Source of the DNA: Actinomycetota bacterium
Lineage (GTDB): Bacteria; Actinomycetota; Acidimicrobiia; Acidimicrobiales; CADCSY01
NCBI GenBank assembly: GCA_016178435.1
Contig: JACOTK010000091.1
Span: 1 to 10,632, forward strand
Length of the DNA stretch: 10,632 bases
Reading direction: 5' to 3'
In this document: piece after piece, positions 1-6,207 of the stretch
Position numbering within the stretch: position 1 is the stretch's first letter
Layout: each line of letters opens with the position of its first letter
Translations under genes and position numbers: made by a program
The notes under the pieces: generated by a model
The model's database searches: none
Told to the model about the DNA's origin: nothing
The model's input: the letters and a program-made list of their open reading frames with translations, nothing else

Positions 1-1466
1 AGCTGTTGGGTGACCCCGAGGGCGATGCCGGTCGGCAGGATCGTGACCTTGTGCAGGGGGTCGGCGTGCGGGAGCAGCGCGGCACAGACCGCGTGCCCGC
101 CTTCGTGATAGGCGACGATCTCCTTCTCGGCATCGGAGAGGGCCATCGAGTCACGCCTCATGCCCATGAGAACACGGTCCCGCGCCGATTCGAAATCAAC
201 CATCTCGATCTGGTCCGCGTTGCGACGCACCGCGAAGAGCGCGGCCTCGTTGACGAGGTTCGCGAGATCGGCTCCGCTCATCCCCGGAGTGCCCCGGGCG
301 ACGGTTTGCAGATCGACGTCCGGGCCCGTGCGTTTGTGCTTGCAGTGGACGCCGAGGATCATGAATCGCTCGCCGATCTCGGGGAGCGGCACGACGACCT
401 GGCGGTCGAAGCGGCCCGGTCGCAGCAACGCCGGGTCGAGGATGTCCGGGCGGTTCGTCGCGGCCATGACCACGACTCCCTCGGACGACTCGAAGCCGTC
501 CATCTCCGAGAGCAACTGGTTCAGCGTCTGCTCGCGCTCGTCGTGGCCGCCCCCGAGCCCGGCCCCGCGCTTGCGTCCGATCGAGTCGATCTCGTCGATG
601 AAGATGATGGAGCGGCCCAGTTTTCGGGCGGTCTGAAACAGATCACGAACCCTGCTGGCGCCGACGCCGACGAACATCTCCATGAAGTCTGAGCCGGTCA
701 CCGAGAGGAAGGGCACTCCGGCCTCGCCTGCGACTGCACGGGCGAGCAGTGTCTTTCCGGTTCCGGGTGGGCCGACCAGAAGGATGCCCTTTGGGATCCG
801 GGCACCGATCGCCGCAAAACGGCTCGGGGTCTTCAGGAACTCGACGACCTCGTTGATCTCCTGCTTGACCCCTTCGTAGCCGGCGACATCGGCGAAGGTC
901 GTGCCCGGATTCTCGGTCGAATACGTCCTCGCCTTCGAGCGGCCGATCTGCATGACGCTGCCAACCTGCCCCTGGGTGCGGCGCTGCATCCACACGAAGA
1001 AGCCGATGATGAGGATCACCGGCAGGAGGAGCGGAACGAGGCTGGTGAAGAGATTGGTCTGTGGTGTCCTGAAATCGATCTTGACGTTGTTGTCCTCGAG
1101 CAGCCGGCGATCGGCGGAGGAGAGCTCCACCGGACCGGTCGTGCGGAAGGTCTTCCCGCTCGTGGTCTTGCCGGAGATGCCGGAGCTCTCGTTGTTGATC
1201 GTTGCCTGCGCGATCTTGCCTGCCCGTGCCTGTGCCAGGAACTGGGAGTAACTGATGGACTGCCCCGACGGCGGGGCAAGGAGCTCGGAGGCAAGGATCG
1301 TGACGAGGACGACGCCGAGGCCGACGAGCAACGCTCGACGTGTCCAGGAGGTATCGGGCTGGTCCGGGCCGAAGGGCGGCGTTCTGCCTGTTCCCTTGCC
1401 GGGGGGACCGTTGCCGACGGGTCCCTTGCCGGTGGGAGGGGGAGGCGGTGACTGGGGCGTAGCCAT
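1..1466 (-). CDS. ftsH: ATP-dependent zinc metalloprotease FtsH (C-terminus cut by window edge)
   Basis: Membrane-anchored AAA+ protease that unfolds and degrades membrane and short-lived cytosolic proteins as a hexamer. The 488 codons present run without interruption. A Pro/Gly-rich cytoplasmic N-terminus (residues 1-40, with GKGP/GKGT repeats) is followed by TM1 (about 45-64), a periplasmic-side FtsH_ext domain, TM2 (about 141-161) and the AAA module. That module has Walker A GPPGTGKT (232-239), Walker B IIFIDEID (ending at D294) and the second region of homology RPGRFDR (349-355). The protease zinc site is HEGGH (454-458), then the LHKVTILP stretch. The third zinc ligand and the C-terminus lie beyond base 1. 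An in-frame ATG at 1475 would add three residues, but I prefer 1466 because a TAGCAT box ends 7 nt before it, which suits a leaderless mRNA. It is divergent from the DUF3499 gene. The identification is secure; the exact start is inferred. Confidence 0.97.
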   Translation of the reverse strand, partial: MATPQSPPPPPTGKGPVGNGPPGKGTGRTPPFGPDQPDTSWTRRALLVGLGVVLVTILASELLAPPSGQSISYSQFLAQARAGKIAQATINNESSGISGKTTSGKTFRTTGPVELSSADRRLLEDNNVKIDFRTPQTNLFTSLVPLLLPVILIIGFFVWMQRRTQGQVGSVMQIGRSKARTYSTENPGTTFADVAGYEGVKQEINEVVEFLKTPSRFAAIGARIPKGILLVGPPGTGKTLLARAVAGEAGVPFLSVTGSDFMEMFVGVGASRVRDLFQTARKLGRSIIFIDEIDSIGRKRGAGLGGGHDEREQTLNQLLSEMDGFESSEGVVVMAATNRPDILDPALLRPGRFDRQVVVPLPEIGERFMILGVHCKHKRTGPDVDLQTVARGTPGMSGADLANLVNEAALFAVRRNADQIEMVDFESARDRVLMGMRRDSMALSDAEKEIVAYHEGGHAVCAALLPHADPLHKVTILPTGIALGVTQQ

Positions 1467-1473
1467 GGGGCCC

Positions 1474-1479
1474 ATGCTA
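1474..1479 (-). promoter_or_regulatory. Putative -10 box of ftsH (leaderless)
   Basis: TAGCAT on the minus strand fits the actinobacterial TANNNT -10 consensus and is followed by 7 nt and then the ATG at 1466. This geometry would put the transcription start at or next to the start codon. I see no good Shine-Dalgarno sequence before this ATG. The -35 region is not recognisable, so this is a positional inference only. Confidence 0.45.
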
Positions 1480-1527
1480 AAGGCCGGGAGCTCACAAGGG
1501 GTGCCGGCGCTGCGGGGAGCGCTTCGC

Positions 1528-1533
1528 TACGCT
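1528..1533 (+). promoter_or_regulatory. Putative -10 box of the DUF3499 gene (leaderless)
   Basis: TACGCT fits TANNNT and ends 6 nt before the ATG at 1540, again the spacing of a leaderless transcript. No Shine-Dalgarno sequence precedes that ATG. A short inverted repeat (AGCG-CTT-CGCT, 1518-1528) abuts the box. The -35 region is not recognisable. Confidence 0.45.
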
Positions 1534-1539
1534 GAAACC

Positions 1540-1779
1540 ATGCCGCGCATCTGTGCCCGACCGACGTGTGATGTTGCAGCCACCGCAACCATGACCTACG
1601 GCTATGCCGCGCGCACGGTCTGGGTGGACGATCTCATCCCGGAGGCGTACCCGGAAAGCTACGACCTGTGCTCTCGTCATGCCGACCGGCTCACCGTGCC
1701 CCAGGGTTGGGTGTTGACCGACCGGCGGACCTTGTTGCGTCTGCCGTTCGCGGGCATGGGCGGCGACGTCGCTGTCTGA
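1540..1779 (+). CDS. DUF3499-type small metal-binding protein
   Basis: A 79-residue cytosolic protein of unknown function. It starts MPRICARPTC and carries a C5-x4-C10 pair and a C44-x2-H47 pair (YDLCSRHADRLTVPQGW), which look like a single zinc-binding site. This pattern (Cys pair, short beta segments with TYGYA, then YDLC-x2-H-x3-L-x-P-x-GW) matches my memory of DUF3499, an actinobacterial family found near manB in Mycobacterium and Streptomyces. I chose the ATG at 1540 because homology begins there and a TACGCT box lies 6 nt upstream. The frame stays open back to 1255, but that part is antisense to ftsH. It is the first gene of a plus-strand run, and its stop overlaps the probable start of the CPBP gene. 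Family assignment is fairly sure; the biochemical role is unknown. Confidence 0.85.
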   Translation: MPRICARPTCDVAATATMTYGYAARTVWVDDLIPEAYPESYDLCSRHADRLTVPQGWVLTDRRTLLRLPFAGMGGDVAV

Positions 1780-2506
1780 CCCCACCGCATTCGAAGGCCA
1801 AAGCGACCCCTCGGAGGAGGGCGTCACCGTTCGTTGGGGTCTGGGTGATGCCCTGGCAGGACTGGCGCTCACGCTCGTCATCCCTGGCATCGTCGGTGCG
1901 ATCGCGCTGACGGCGGCCGGTCTCGATCAGGGTGAGGATCCGGCGCTTTGGGCGGTGGCCCTGCTCCAGATCCCTCTCTGGGTTGGTCTGTTGGGCTCGC
2001 CGCTGTGGGCGACCCACCGGAAGGGGCGGGCAAGCCTCGTTGCCGATTTCGGTCTCCGGATGAAGTGGAGGGACATTCCGATCGGTCTCGGGGCAGGATT
2101 TGCCGCCCAGATCGTGATGGGGATCGTCCTCCAGGCGTTCTACCGGCTGTTCGATGTGGACACCGGCAAGGTCGGGCAGGCCGCCAAGGATCTCACGAAC
2201 AAAGCCACCGACCCGGTGGGTGTGGTGCTCCTCGTCGTGGTGGTCGTGGTCGCTGCTCCGGTGTTGGAGGAGTTGTTCTACCGGGGCCTGTGGCTCCGTG
2301 CGCTCGAGCGTCGGTGGGGAACGGGCTGGGCCGTGGGTCTCTCGGCGCTGCTGTTCGGTGCGATTCACTTTCAGCCGTACGACTTTCCCGCCCTTGCCGG
2401 TGTCGGTCTCCTGGCAGCCCTGCTGACCGTGCGATTCGGTCGACTGGGGCCCGCGATCTGGTTCCATGTCGCGTTCAACCTGACTGCGGTGATCAGCCTG
2501 CTCTGA
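1772..2506 (+). CDS. CPBP-family intramembrane metalloprotease (Abi/CAAX-type), probable CTG start
   Basis: Polytopic membrane protein with the three CPBP (Rce1-like) motifs: EELFYRG (E166, E167, R171), FGAIHF (F195, H199) and HVAFN (H232, N236), all expected at an intramembrane glutamate/histidine metal site. Substrate unknown. The frame is open from the TGA at 1715, with no ATG, GTG or TTG before the GTG at 1955. A start at 1955 gives 183 aa and loses residues 22-50, which form a convincing first membrane helix (WGLGDALAGLALTLVIP and onward). I therefore propose the CTG at 1772, inside CTGTCTGA and overlapping the DUF3499 stop at 1777-1779, which gives 244 aa and would be translationally coupled. 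A frameshift or sequencing error at the junction is the alternative. The family is certain; the start is not. Confidence 0.85.
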   Translation: MSDPTAFEGQSDPSEEGVTVRWGLGDALAGLALTLVIPGIVGAIALTAAGLDQGEDPALWAVALLQIPLWVGLLGSPLWATHRKGRASLVADFGLRMKWRDIPIGLGAGFAAQIVMGIVLQAFYRLFDVDTGKVGQAAKDLTNKATDPVGVVLLVVVVVVAAPVLEELFYRGLWLRALERRWGTGWAVGLSALLFGAIHFQPYDFPALAGVGLLAALLTVRFGRLGPAIWFHVAFNLTAVISLL

Positions 2507-2541
2507 GGCGCGACCGTCCGGAGTCGGATCGGGGTCAAATC

Positions 2542-2586
2542 ATGGCGGAGGCCCTCAAGACGGGGACGGCGAAGCCGAAGGAGTAA
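2542..2586 (+). other. 14-codon mini-ORF in frame with the downstream zinc-ribbon gene
   Basis: ATG followed by 13 codons (MAEALKTGTAKPKE) and TAA. It is in the same frame as the zinc-ribbon gene, separated only by TAA and one GTC codon from the GTG at 2590. Its last codons (AAG GAG) are the Shine-Dalgarno sequence of that gene. It may be a coupling leader peptide, the detached N-terminus of the zinc-ribbon protein, or chance. No strong ribosome site precedes its own ATG. Confidence 0.3.
2578..2583 (+). promoter_or_regulatory. Ribosome binding site of the zinc-ribbon gene
   Basis: AAGGAG lies 6 nt before the GTG at 2590. It is one of the clearest Shine-Dalgarno matches in the window and decides the start of the zinc-ribbon protein. 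Confidence 0.7.
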
Positions 2587-2589
2587 GTC

Positions 2590-2844
2590 GTGGCTTCCGC
2601 TGAACTCGAAGAAATCTGTCCAAGATGTGCGCACACTCTGGTGGCGATCCCACTCAAGCTGGGAGACGCAAAGGTGGTCATGCGTTCCTGCTCGGCGTGT
2701 GACACCCGTTGGTGGCAGGAGGGGGACGAGACCTTGCCCCTCGGTCAGGTGCTGAGGGTGATGAAGGACAACCCGCCTCCGTCGCAGCGGCGCGGCCATC
2801 GCGACGCAGGTCGCTTTCGGCCGAAGGCTGTCACGTCCACCTGA
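2590..2844 (+). CDS. Small zinc-ribbon protein of unknown function
   Basis: An 84-residue protein with two CxxC knuckles, CPRC (C10, C13) and CSAC (C34, C37), separated by 20 residues with beta-strand character, then DTRWW and a short acidic segment. This is a classic zinc-ribbon layout. The C-terminal 25 residues are basic, Pro/Arg-rich and probably disordered. No membrane segment, signal peptide or catalytic motif is visible. It starts at a GTG with AAGGAG 6 nt upstream and lies 83 bp after the CPBP stop and 45 bp before the large membrane protein. I do not recognise a named family. A nucleic-acid-binding or metal-sensing role is possible but unsupported. Confidence 0.75.
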   Translation: MASAELEEICPRCAHTLVAIPLKLGDAKVVMRSCSACDTRWWQEGDETLPLGQVLRVMKDNPPPSQRRGHRDAGRFRPKAVTST

Positions 2845-2889
2845 TGCGGCTCGAAGGCCTGGCGCGAAGCGCTGCCGAATCGTGCCAAC

Positions 2890-5445
2890 ATGAGCGACGA
2901 CATGGAAACCTCCACTTCGCACCCATCGCCGAGCGACCCCGAGAGCCCGGCACCGGACCCCGTCGAGGCATCGCCATTGCCTGAGCCGGGCTTGTTGGCT
3001 CGACTTCCCCGCAGGATCGTTCCGTCCCGGGAGGGAGCGGTCAGCGCGTTGGTTGTTGCGGGGTCGATGCTGTTCGTCGTGTTGACCCTCCACCCGGAGT
3101 TGGTGTTGGCCAACACCACCCCTGCGGGCGGCGACATGGGCGCACACGTCTGGGGGCCGGCATTTCTGCGGGACCACCTCATTCCTCACGGCCGTCTGAG
3201 TGGCTGGACGCCCGACTGGTACGCAGGCTTTCCGGCCTATCAGTTCTACATGGTGCTCCCCGCGTTGGCGATCGTCGCCCTCGATGTCCTCCTTCCCTAT
3301 GGCGTGGCGTTCAAGCTGATCACCATGTCGGGGCTGGTGGCGCTGCCGCTTGCCGCCTATCTGTTCGGGCGTCTGGTTCGTCTGCCGTTCCCCGGTCCTC
3401 CGTTGATGTCGATTGCGGCCACCCTCTTCCTCTTCGATCGGTCGTTCACGATCTACGGCGGCAACATCGCCTCGACCATGGCGGGGGAGTTCTCCTTCAC
3501 CATCTCGTTGGCCTTTGCGCTGGTCTACCTCGGGGTGATCATTCGCGGCGTTCACACGGGTAGGCATCGGGCACTCGCTGCAGGGTTGTTCGCCATCGTG
3601 GTGCTCTGCCACGTCATTCCCGCCGTTTTCGCGCTCGGATCGACGATGGTCGTCATGGTGGTCTACGGCTCCCGCCGGTCCTTCCGGTACCTGGTGACGA
3701 CGGGGTTGGTTGGAAGCGCCGTGACCGGGTTCTGGGCCCTTCCGTTTCTGGCTCAGCGTGGCTACATGACCAACATGGCGTACGAGAAATCGACGCACTA
3801 CCTGCAAGGTCTCTTTCCGGGTCGCATCGGTTCGACATTGACGGACTGGTTCGGAGGAAAGCCCGACCCTGCGGTCACCGGCGACGTCACTGTCGTGTTC
3901 GTGCTGGCGCTGGTGGGCGCCGGCATCGCCGTCGCCTATCGGCATCGTTTCGGGATGTACCTGGCATTGAGTGCGCTGGTGTTTGGGCTGGCCTTCGTGT
4001 TGGTTCCCGAGGGTCGGTTGTGGAATCCCCGATTGCTGCCGTTCTGGTACCTGAACCTGTACCTGCTCGCAGCGCTCGCCGTCTCCGAGGCGGCGCAATC
4101 GGTCGCGGTGCTTCTCTCGGACCGTCCGAGTCGACCCAACCGGGGGGTACTTCTCGCTGCGCCCGCTCTTGCGTCTGTCATTGCCCTGGTGGTCGTCTCG
4201 TTGCCGTTGCGCATCCTGCCCGGCGGCAAGGTCTCCAAGGACGGAACGTCCTACTCCTGGCTGGGTCTGCGCACGCGGGATCAGAGCTACGTGCGAGGTT
4301 GGGCCAAGTGGAACTATTCGGGCTACGAGCGCAAGGAGGCGTTTCCGGAGTATCGAGATGTCGTGGGCACGATGAAATGGGTCGGCGAGCACAAGGGCTG
4401 TGGCCGGGCGATGTGGGAGTACGACGCCGACCTCAACCGCTTCGGTACCCCGATGGCGCTCATGCTGCTGCCCTACTGGACGGACGGCTGCATCGGTTCG
4501 ATGGAGGGCCTGTACTTCGAGTCGGCATCGACGACGCCTTATCACTTCCTCAACGCGGCAGAGCTCTCGAAGAGCCCGTCCAATCCCCAGCGTGGCCTCC
4601 CCTACGGGACCCTTGACGTCGACAAGGGTGTCGATCACCTTCAGATGCTGGGCGTGAGGTACTACATGGCCTTCTCGCCCCAGGCGATTGCGGCTGCCGA
4701 CCGGAACAGCGAGCTGACCTCGGTGGCCACCACCGGTGCATGGCATGTCTACGAGGTCCAGAATGCCGAGCTTGTCGAGGCCCTGGGTGTCGAGCCTGCG
4801 GTCATGACGGGGGTGGATGGCGCAGGTGAGGAGTGGTTGGATCCGTCCGTCGCCTGGTATCTGGATCCCGACGCATGGAAGGTGCCTCTGGTGAGCAACG
4901 GTCCGGCGACGTGGCCGAGGGTGAAGCCGGGGAGGGCGCCCGAGATCGACAGGGTGCGCAAGGCCGAGGTCACCCATATCGAGGTGGACACCGACCGCAT
5001 TGCGTTCGACGTGGATCGGCCGGGAACTCCCGTCCTCGTCAAGGCCTCGTACTTTCCCAATTGGAAGGCGTCCGGGGCAAAGGGTCCGTGGCGGGTGACG
5101 CCGAATCTCATGGTGGTCGTTCCGACATCGAAACACGTGGTGTTGTCCTACGGCCTCACGGGAGTGGACTGGTTCGCTCGCTTCGTCACCCTGATCGGGG
5201 TCGTCGGGCTGGTGGTGCTCGCCCGGCGACCGTTCCGCGTCGACCCGATCGATGACCGGGATTTCGACGATGACCCGGGGGATCACCCGCTGTCCGATCC
5301 CGATGAAGCGCCGACCGACCAACTGCCGGGGGAAGTGCCGACCGATGAACTGCCCGAGCCGGTCGTGGTGTCAGGGACGACCGATGCTGATCCGCAGCTT
5401 CGCCAGGCCCCAGAGGGTACGAGCGACCCGTCCGGCGATCGGTGA
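2890..5445 (+). CDS. Large polytopic GT-C-like membrane protein (PTPS-related / YfhO-like)
   Basis: An 851-residue protein. Residues 1-45 are a Ser/Pro/Asp-rich disordered N-terminus. The first helix (about 50-70) is followed by GGDMGAHVW (80-88) with acidic D82, the place of the catalytic Asp in GT-C glycosyltransferases. Many helices follow up to about 440, with YGGN (189-192) and STMAGEFSF (195-203), typical of the '6-pyruvoyl-tetrahydropterin synthase-related' membrane proteins (PF10131, a misleading name). Residues 445-760 form a large extracytoplasmic domain ending in a YfhO-like part (ASYFPNWKASGA, then VVVPTSKHVVLSYG). A last helix (about 764-781) precedes a 70-residue acidic, proline-rich cytoplasmic tail. 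It probably transfers a sugar from a polyprenyl-phosphate donor to an envelope acceptor, but neither is known. I see no Shine-Dalgarno sequence or convincing -10 box before the ATG. The 3' end overlaps the convergent GT2 gene. Confidence 0.85.
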   Translation: MSDDMETSTSHPSPSDPESPAPDPVEASPLPEPGLLARLPRRIVPSREGAVSALVVAGSMLFVVLTLHPELVLANTTPAGGDMGAHVWGPAFLRDHLIPHGRLSGWTPDWYAGFPAYQFYMVLPALAIVALDVLLPYGVAFKLITMSGLVALPLAAYLFGRLVRLPFPGPPLMSIAATLFLFDRSFTIYGGNIASTMAGEFSFTISLAFALVYLGVIIRGVHTGRHRALAAGLFAIVVLCHVIPAVFALGSTMVVMVVYGSRRSFRYLVTTGLVGSAVTGFWALPFLAQRGYMTNMAYEKSTHYLQGLFPGRIGSTLTDWFGGKPDPAVTGDVTVVFVLALVGAGIAVAYRHRFGMYLALSALVFGLAFVLVPEGRLWNPRLLPFWYLNLYLLAALAVSEAAQSVAVLLSDRPSRPNRGVLLAAPALASVIALVVVSLPLRILPGGKVSKDGTSYSWLGLRTRDQSYVRGWAKWNYSGYERKEAFPEYRDVVGTMKWVGEHKGCGRAMWEYDADLNRFGTPMALMLLPYWTDGCIGSMEGLYFESASTTPYHFLNAAELSKSPSNPQRGLPYGTLDVDKGVDHLQMLGVRYYMAFSPQAIAAADRNSELTSVATTGAWHVYEVQNAELVEALGVEPAVMTGVDGAGEEWLDPSVAWYLDPDAWKVPLVSNGPATWPRVKPGRAPEIDRVRKAEVTHIEVDTDRIAFDVDRPGTPVLVKASYFPNWKASGAKGPWRVTPNLMVVVPTSKHVVLSYGLTGVDWFARFVTLIGVVGLVVLARRPFRVDPIDDRDFDDDPGDHPLSDPDEAPTDQLPGEVPTDELPEPVVVSGTTDADPQLRQAPEGTSDPSGDR
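5311..5361 (+). repeat. Imperfect tandem coding repeat in the acidic tail of the GT-C-like protein
   Basis: Two units, PTDQLPGEV (codons 808-816) and PTDELPEPV (817-825), lie in tandem, with closely similar DNA beginning CCGACCGA in both. They are part of a disordered Asp/Glu/Pro tail and were probably made by local duplication. Confidence 0.6.
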
Positions 5446-6120
5446 CCGGGAGGGACGCTTCTCCTCGACACGAACCGGAGTCTCGATGACACGACGACCT
5501 CCGCGTTCGGCTCGGAGGACCAATTCGGTGTCGAACAGGTCCGTGCCCTGTCGGCATTGGTGCACCAGGGGAAGCACGGATGCCCGGGCCATGGCCTTCA
5601 TCCCATGGGTGTCGGAGACATGCAGACCGAAGCCGAGGCGAAGAACGGTCGAGAACGTGGCCGTGACGAGTCTGCGGTGCCATGCTCGAGTGTCCTCGGC
5701 GCCCTCGCCGCGTTTGGAGCCCACCACGATGTCCGCGCCCGCATCGGGGTCGGCGATGAGGGCGATCGCCCGATCGAGAAAGGCGAAGTCGTAATAGTCG
5801 ACGTCGAAGTTGACCACGATGTCGCCGGTGGCCTGCAGGAAGCCCGCTCGCAGCGCGGCTCCGTAGTTTGCCTGATCCAACGAGATCATCGTAAGCATGT
5901 CGAGCTCGGCCTCGAGACGACGCCCGATCGCCGTGGTGTGATCCGTCGAGCCGTTCTCCACGACGATGACCTGCACCGTCGTGAGCGAGCCGCCGGACCG
6001 TCGCGCGTCGAGCTCGGCGACCACCTCACGAGCCGAGCCTTCGAGATAGCCCTCCTCGTTGTGCGCGGGCATGACAACCGAGAGGGATACAGCGGGCGTC
6101 GTGGCCATCGGGTCCATCAT
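5371..6120 (-). CDS. GT2 family glycosyltransferase, polyprenyl-phosphate-sugar synthase-like
   Basis: A 249-residue protein with a GT-A fold. It has the N-terminal nucleotide-sugar site SVVMPAHNEE (14-23), VVENGSTDHT (53-62), NYGAALRAG (85-93) and a DxD-like metal site in VVNFDVDYYD (D106, D108), all as in DPM1/DPG-type synthases that load a sugar from GDP-Man or UDP-Glc onto polyprenyl phosphate. No C-terminal membrane helix or GtrA domain is present, so it is likely a peripheral membrane enzyme. The open frame extends to a TTG at 6192. Homology begins near MATTPAVSLSVVMP, so 6120, 6117 or 6108 are the real candidates. I chose 6120 because a G-rich stretch lies just upstream. The gene is divergent from manB and convergent with the GT-C-like gene, which suggests it makes the lipid-linked donor. 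Donor sugar is unproven. Confidence 0.88.
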   Translation of the reverse strand: MMDPMATTPAVSLSVVMPAHNEEGYLEGSAREVVAELDARRSGGSLTTVQVIVVENGSTDHTTAIGRRLEAELDMLTMISLDQANYGAALRAGFLQATGDIVVNFDVDYYDFAFLDRAIALIADPDAGADIVVGSKRGEGAEDTRAWHRRLVTATFSTVLRLGFGLHVSDTHGMKAMARASVLPLVHQCRQGTDLFDTELVLRAERGGRRVIETPVRVEEKRPSRSPIAGRVARTLWGLAKLRISIGRP

Positions 6121-6145
6121 GGCATTGCCCCACCCGCCGAGACGC

Positions 6146-6177
6146 GCATGGGGGACGCCCGGCATGGGGGATGGCCG
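6146..6177 (+). repeat. Tandem 16-bp direct repeat in the GT2/manB divergent region
   Basis: GCATGGGGGACGCCCG (6146-6161) is followed directly by GCATGGGGGATGGCCG (6162-6177), with 14 of 16 bases the same. A further GCATG occurs at 6184. The repeat lies between the GT2 start and the manB -10 box, and the second unit covers the expected manB -35 position. It could be a paired operator. If GT2 really started near 6165-6192, part of it would be coding. Confidence 0.5.
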
Positions 6178-6193
6178 GTGCCCGCATGCCAAC

Positions 6194-6199
6194 TAGGCT
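6194..6199 (+). promoter_or_regulatory. Putative -10 box of the manB operon
   Basis: TAGGCT fits TANNNT and ends 8 nt before the ATG at 6208, consistent with a leaderless or near-leaderless mRNA. No Shine-Dalgarno sequence lies before that ATG. No clear -35 is seen; that position is occupied by the second 16-bp repeat. Confidence 0.5.
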
Positions 6200-6207
6200 G
6201 TCGAACG

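Noticed and set aside
92..107. FtsH zinc motif HEGGH instead of the HEAGH of E. coli
   Set aside because: HExxH is intact, and I recall the Gly variant from other actinobacterial FtsH proteins, so it is ordinary lineage variation.
1255..1539. A 95-codon upstream extension of the DUF3499 frame
   Set aside because: It is antisense to the N-terminus of ftsH and is Gly/Pro/Arg-rich, and family similarity begins at the ATG at 1540, which also has a -10 box.
3127..3150. Pterin enzyme activity suggested by the name '6-pyruvoyl-tetrahydropterin synthase-related'
   Set aside because: The protein is a polytopic membrane protein with no PTPS zinc-His motif. The family name is historical and should not be used as a function.
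2371..5322. A 983-codon open frame on the minus strand across the CPBP, zinc-ribbon and GT-C-like genes
   Set aside because: Its translation is Arg/His/Gln/Gly-rich with no domain or motif, and the plus-strand genes in the same place have clear families and membrane topology. It is the usual antisense shadow of GC-rich codons.
5557..6207. Upstream in-frame extension of manB
   Set aside because: It runs antisense through the GT2 gene. The ManB family start is at MASLDAVFKAYDIRG.
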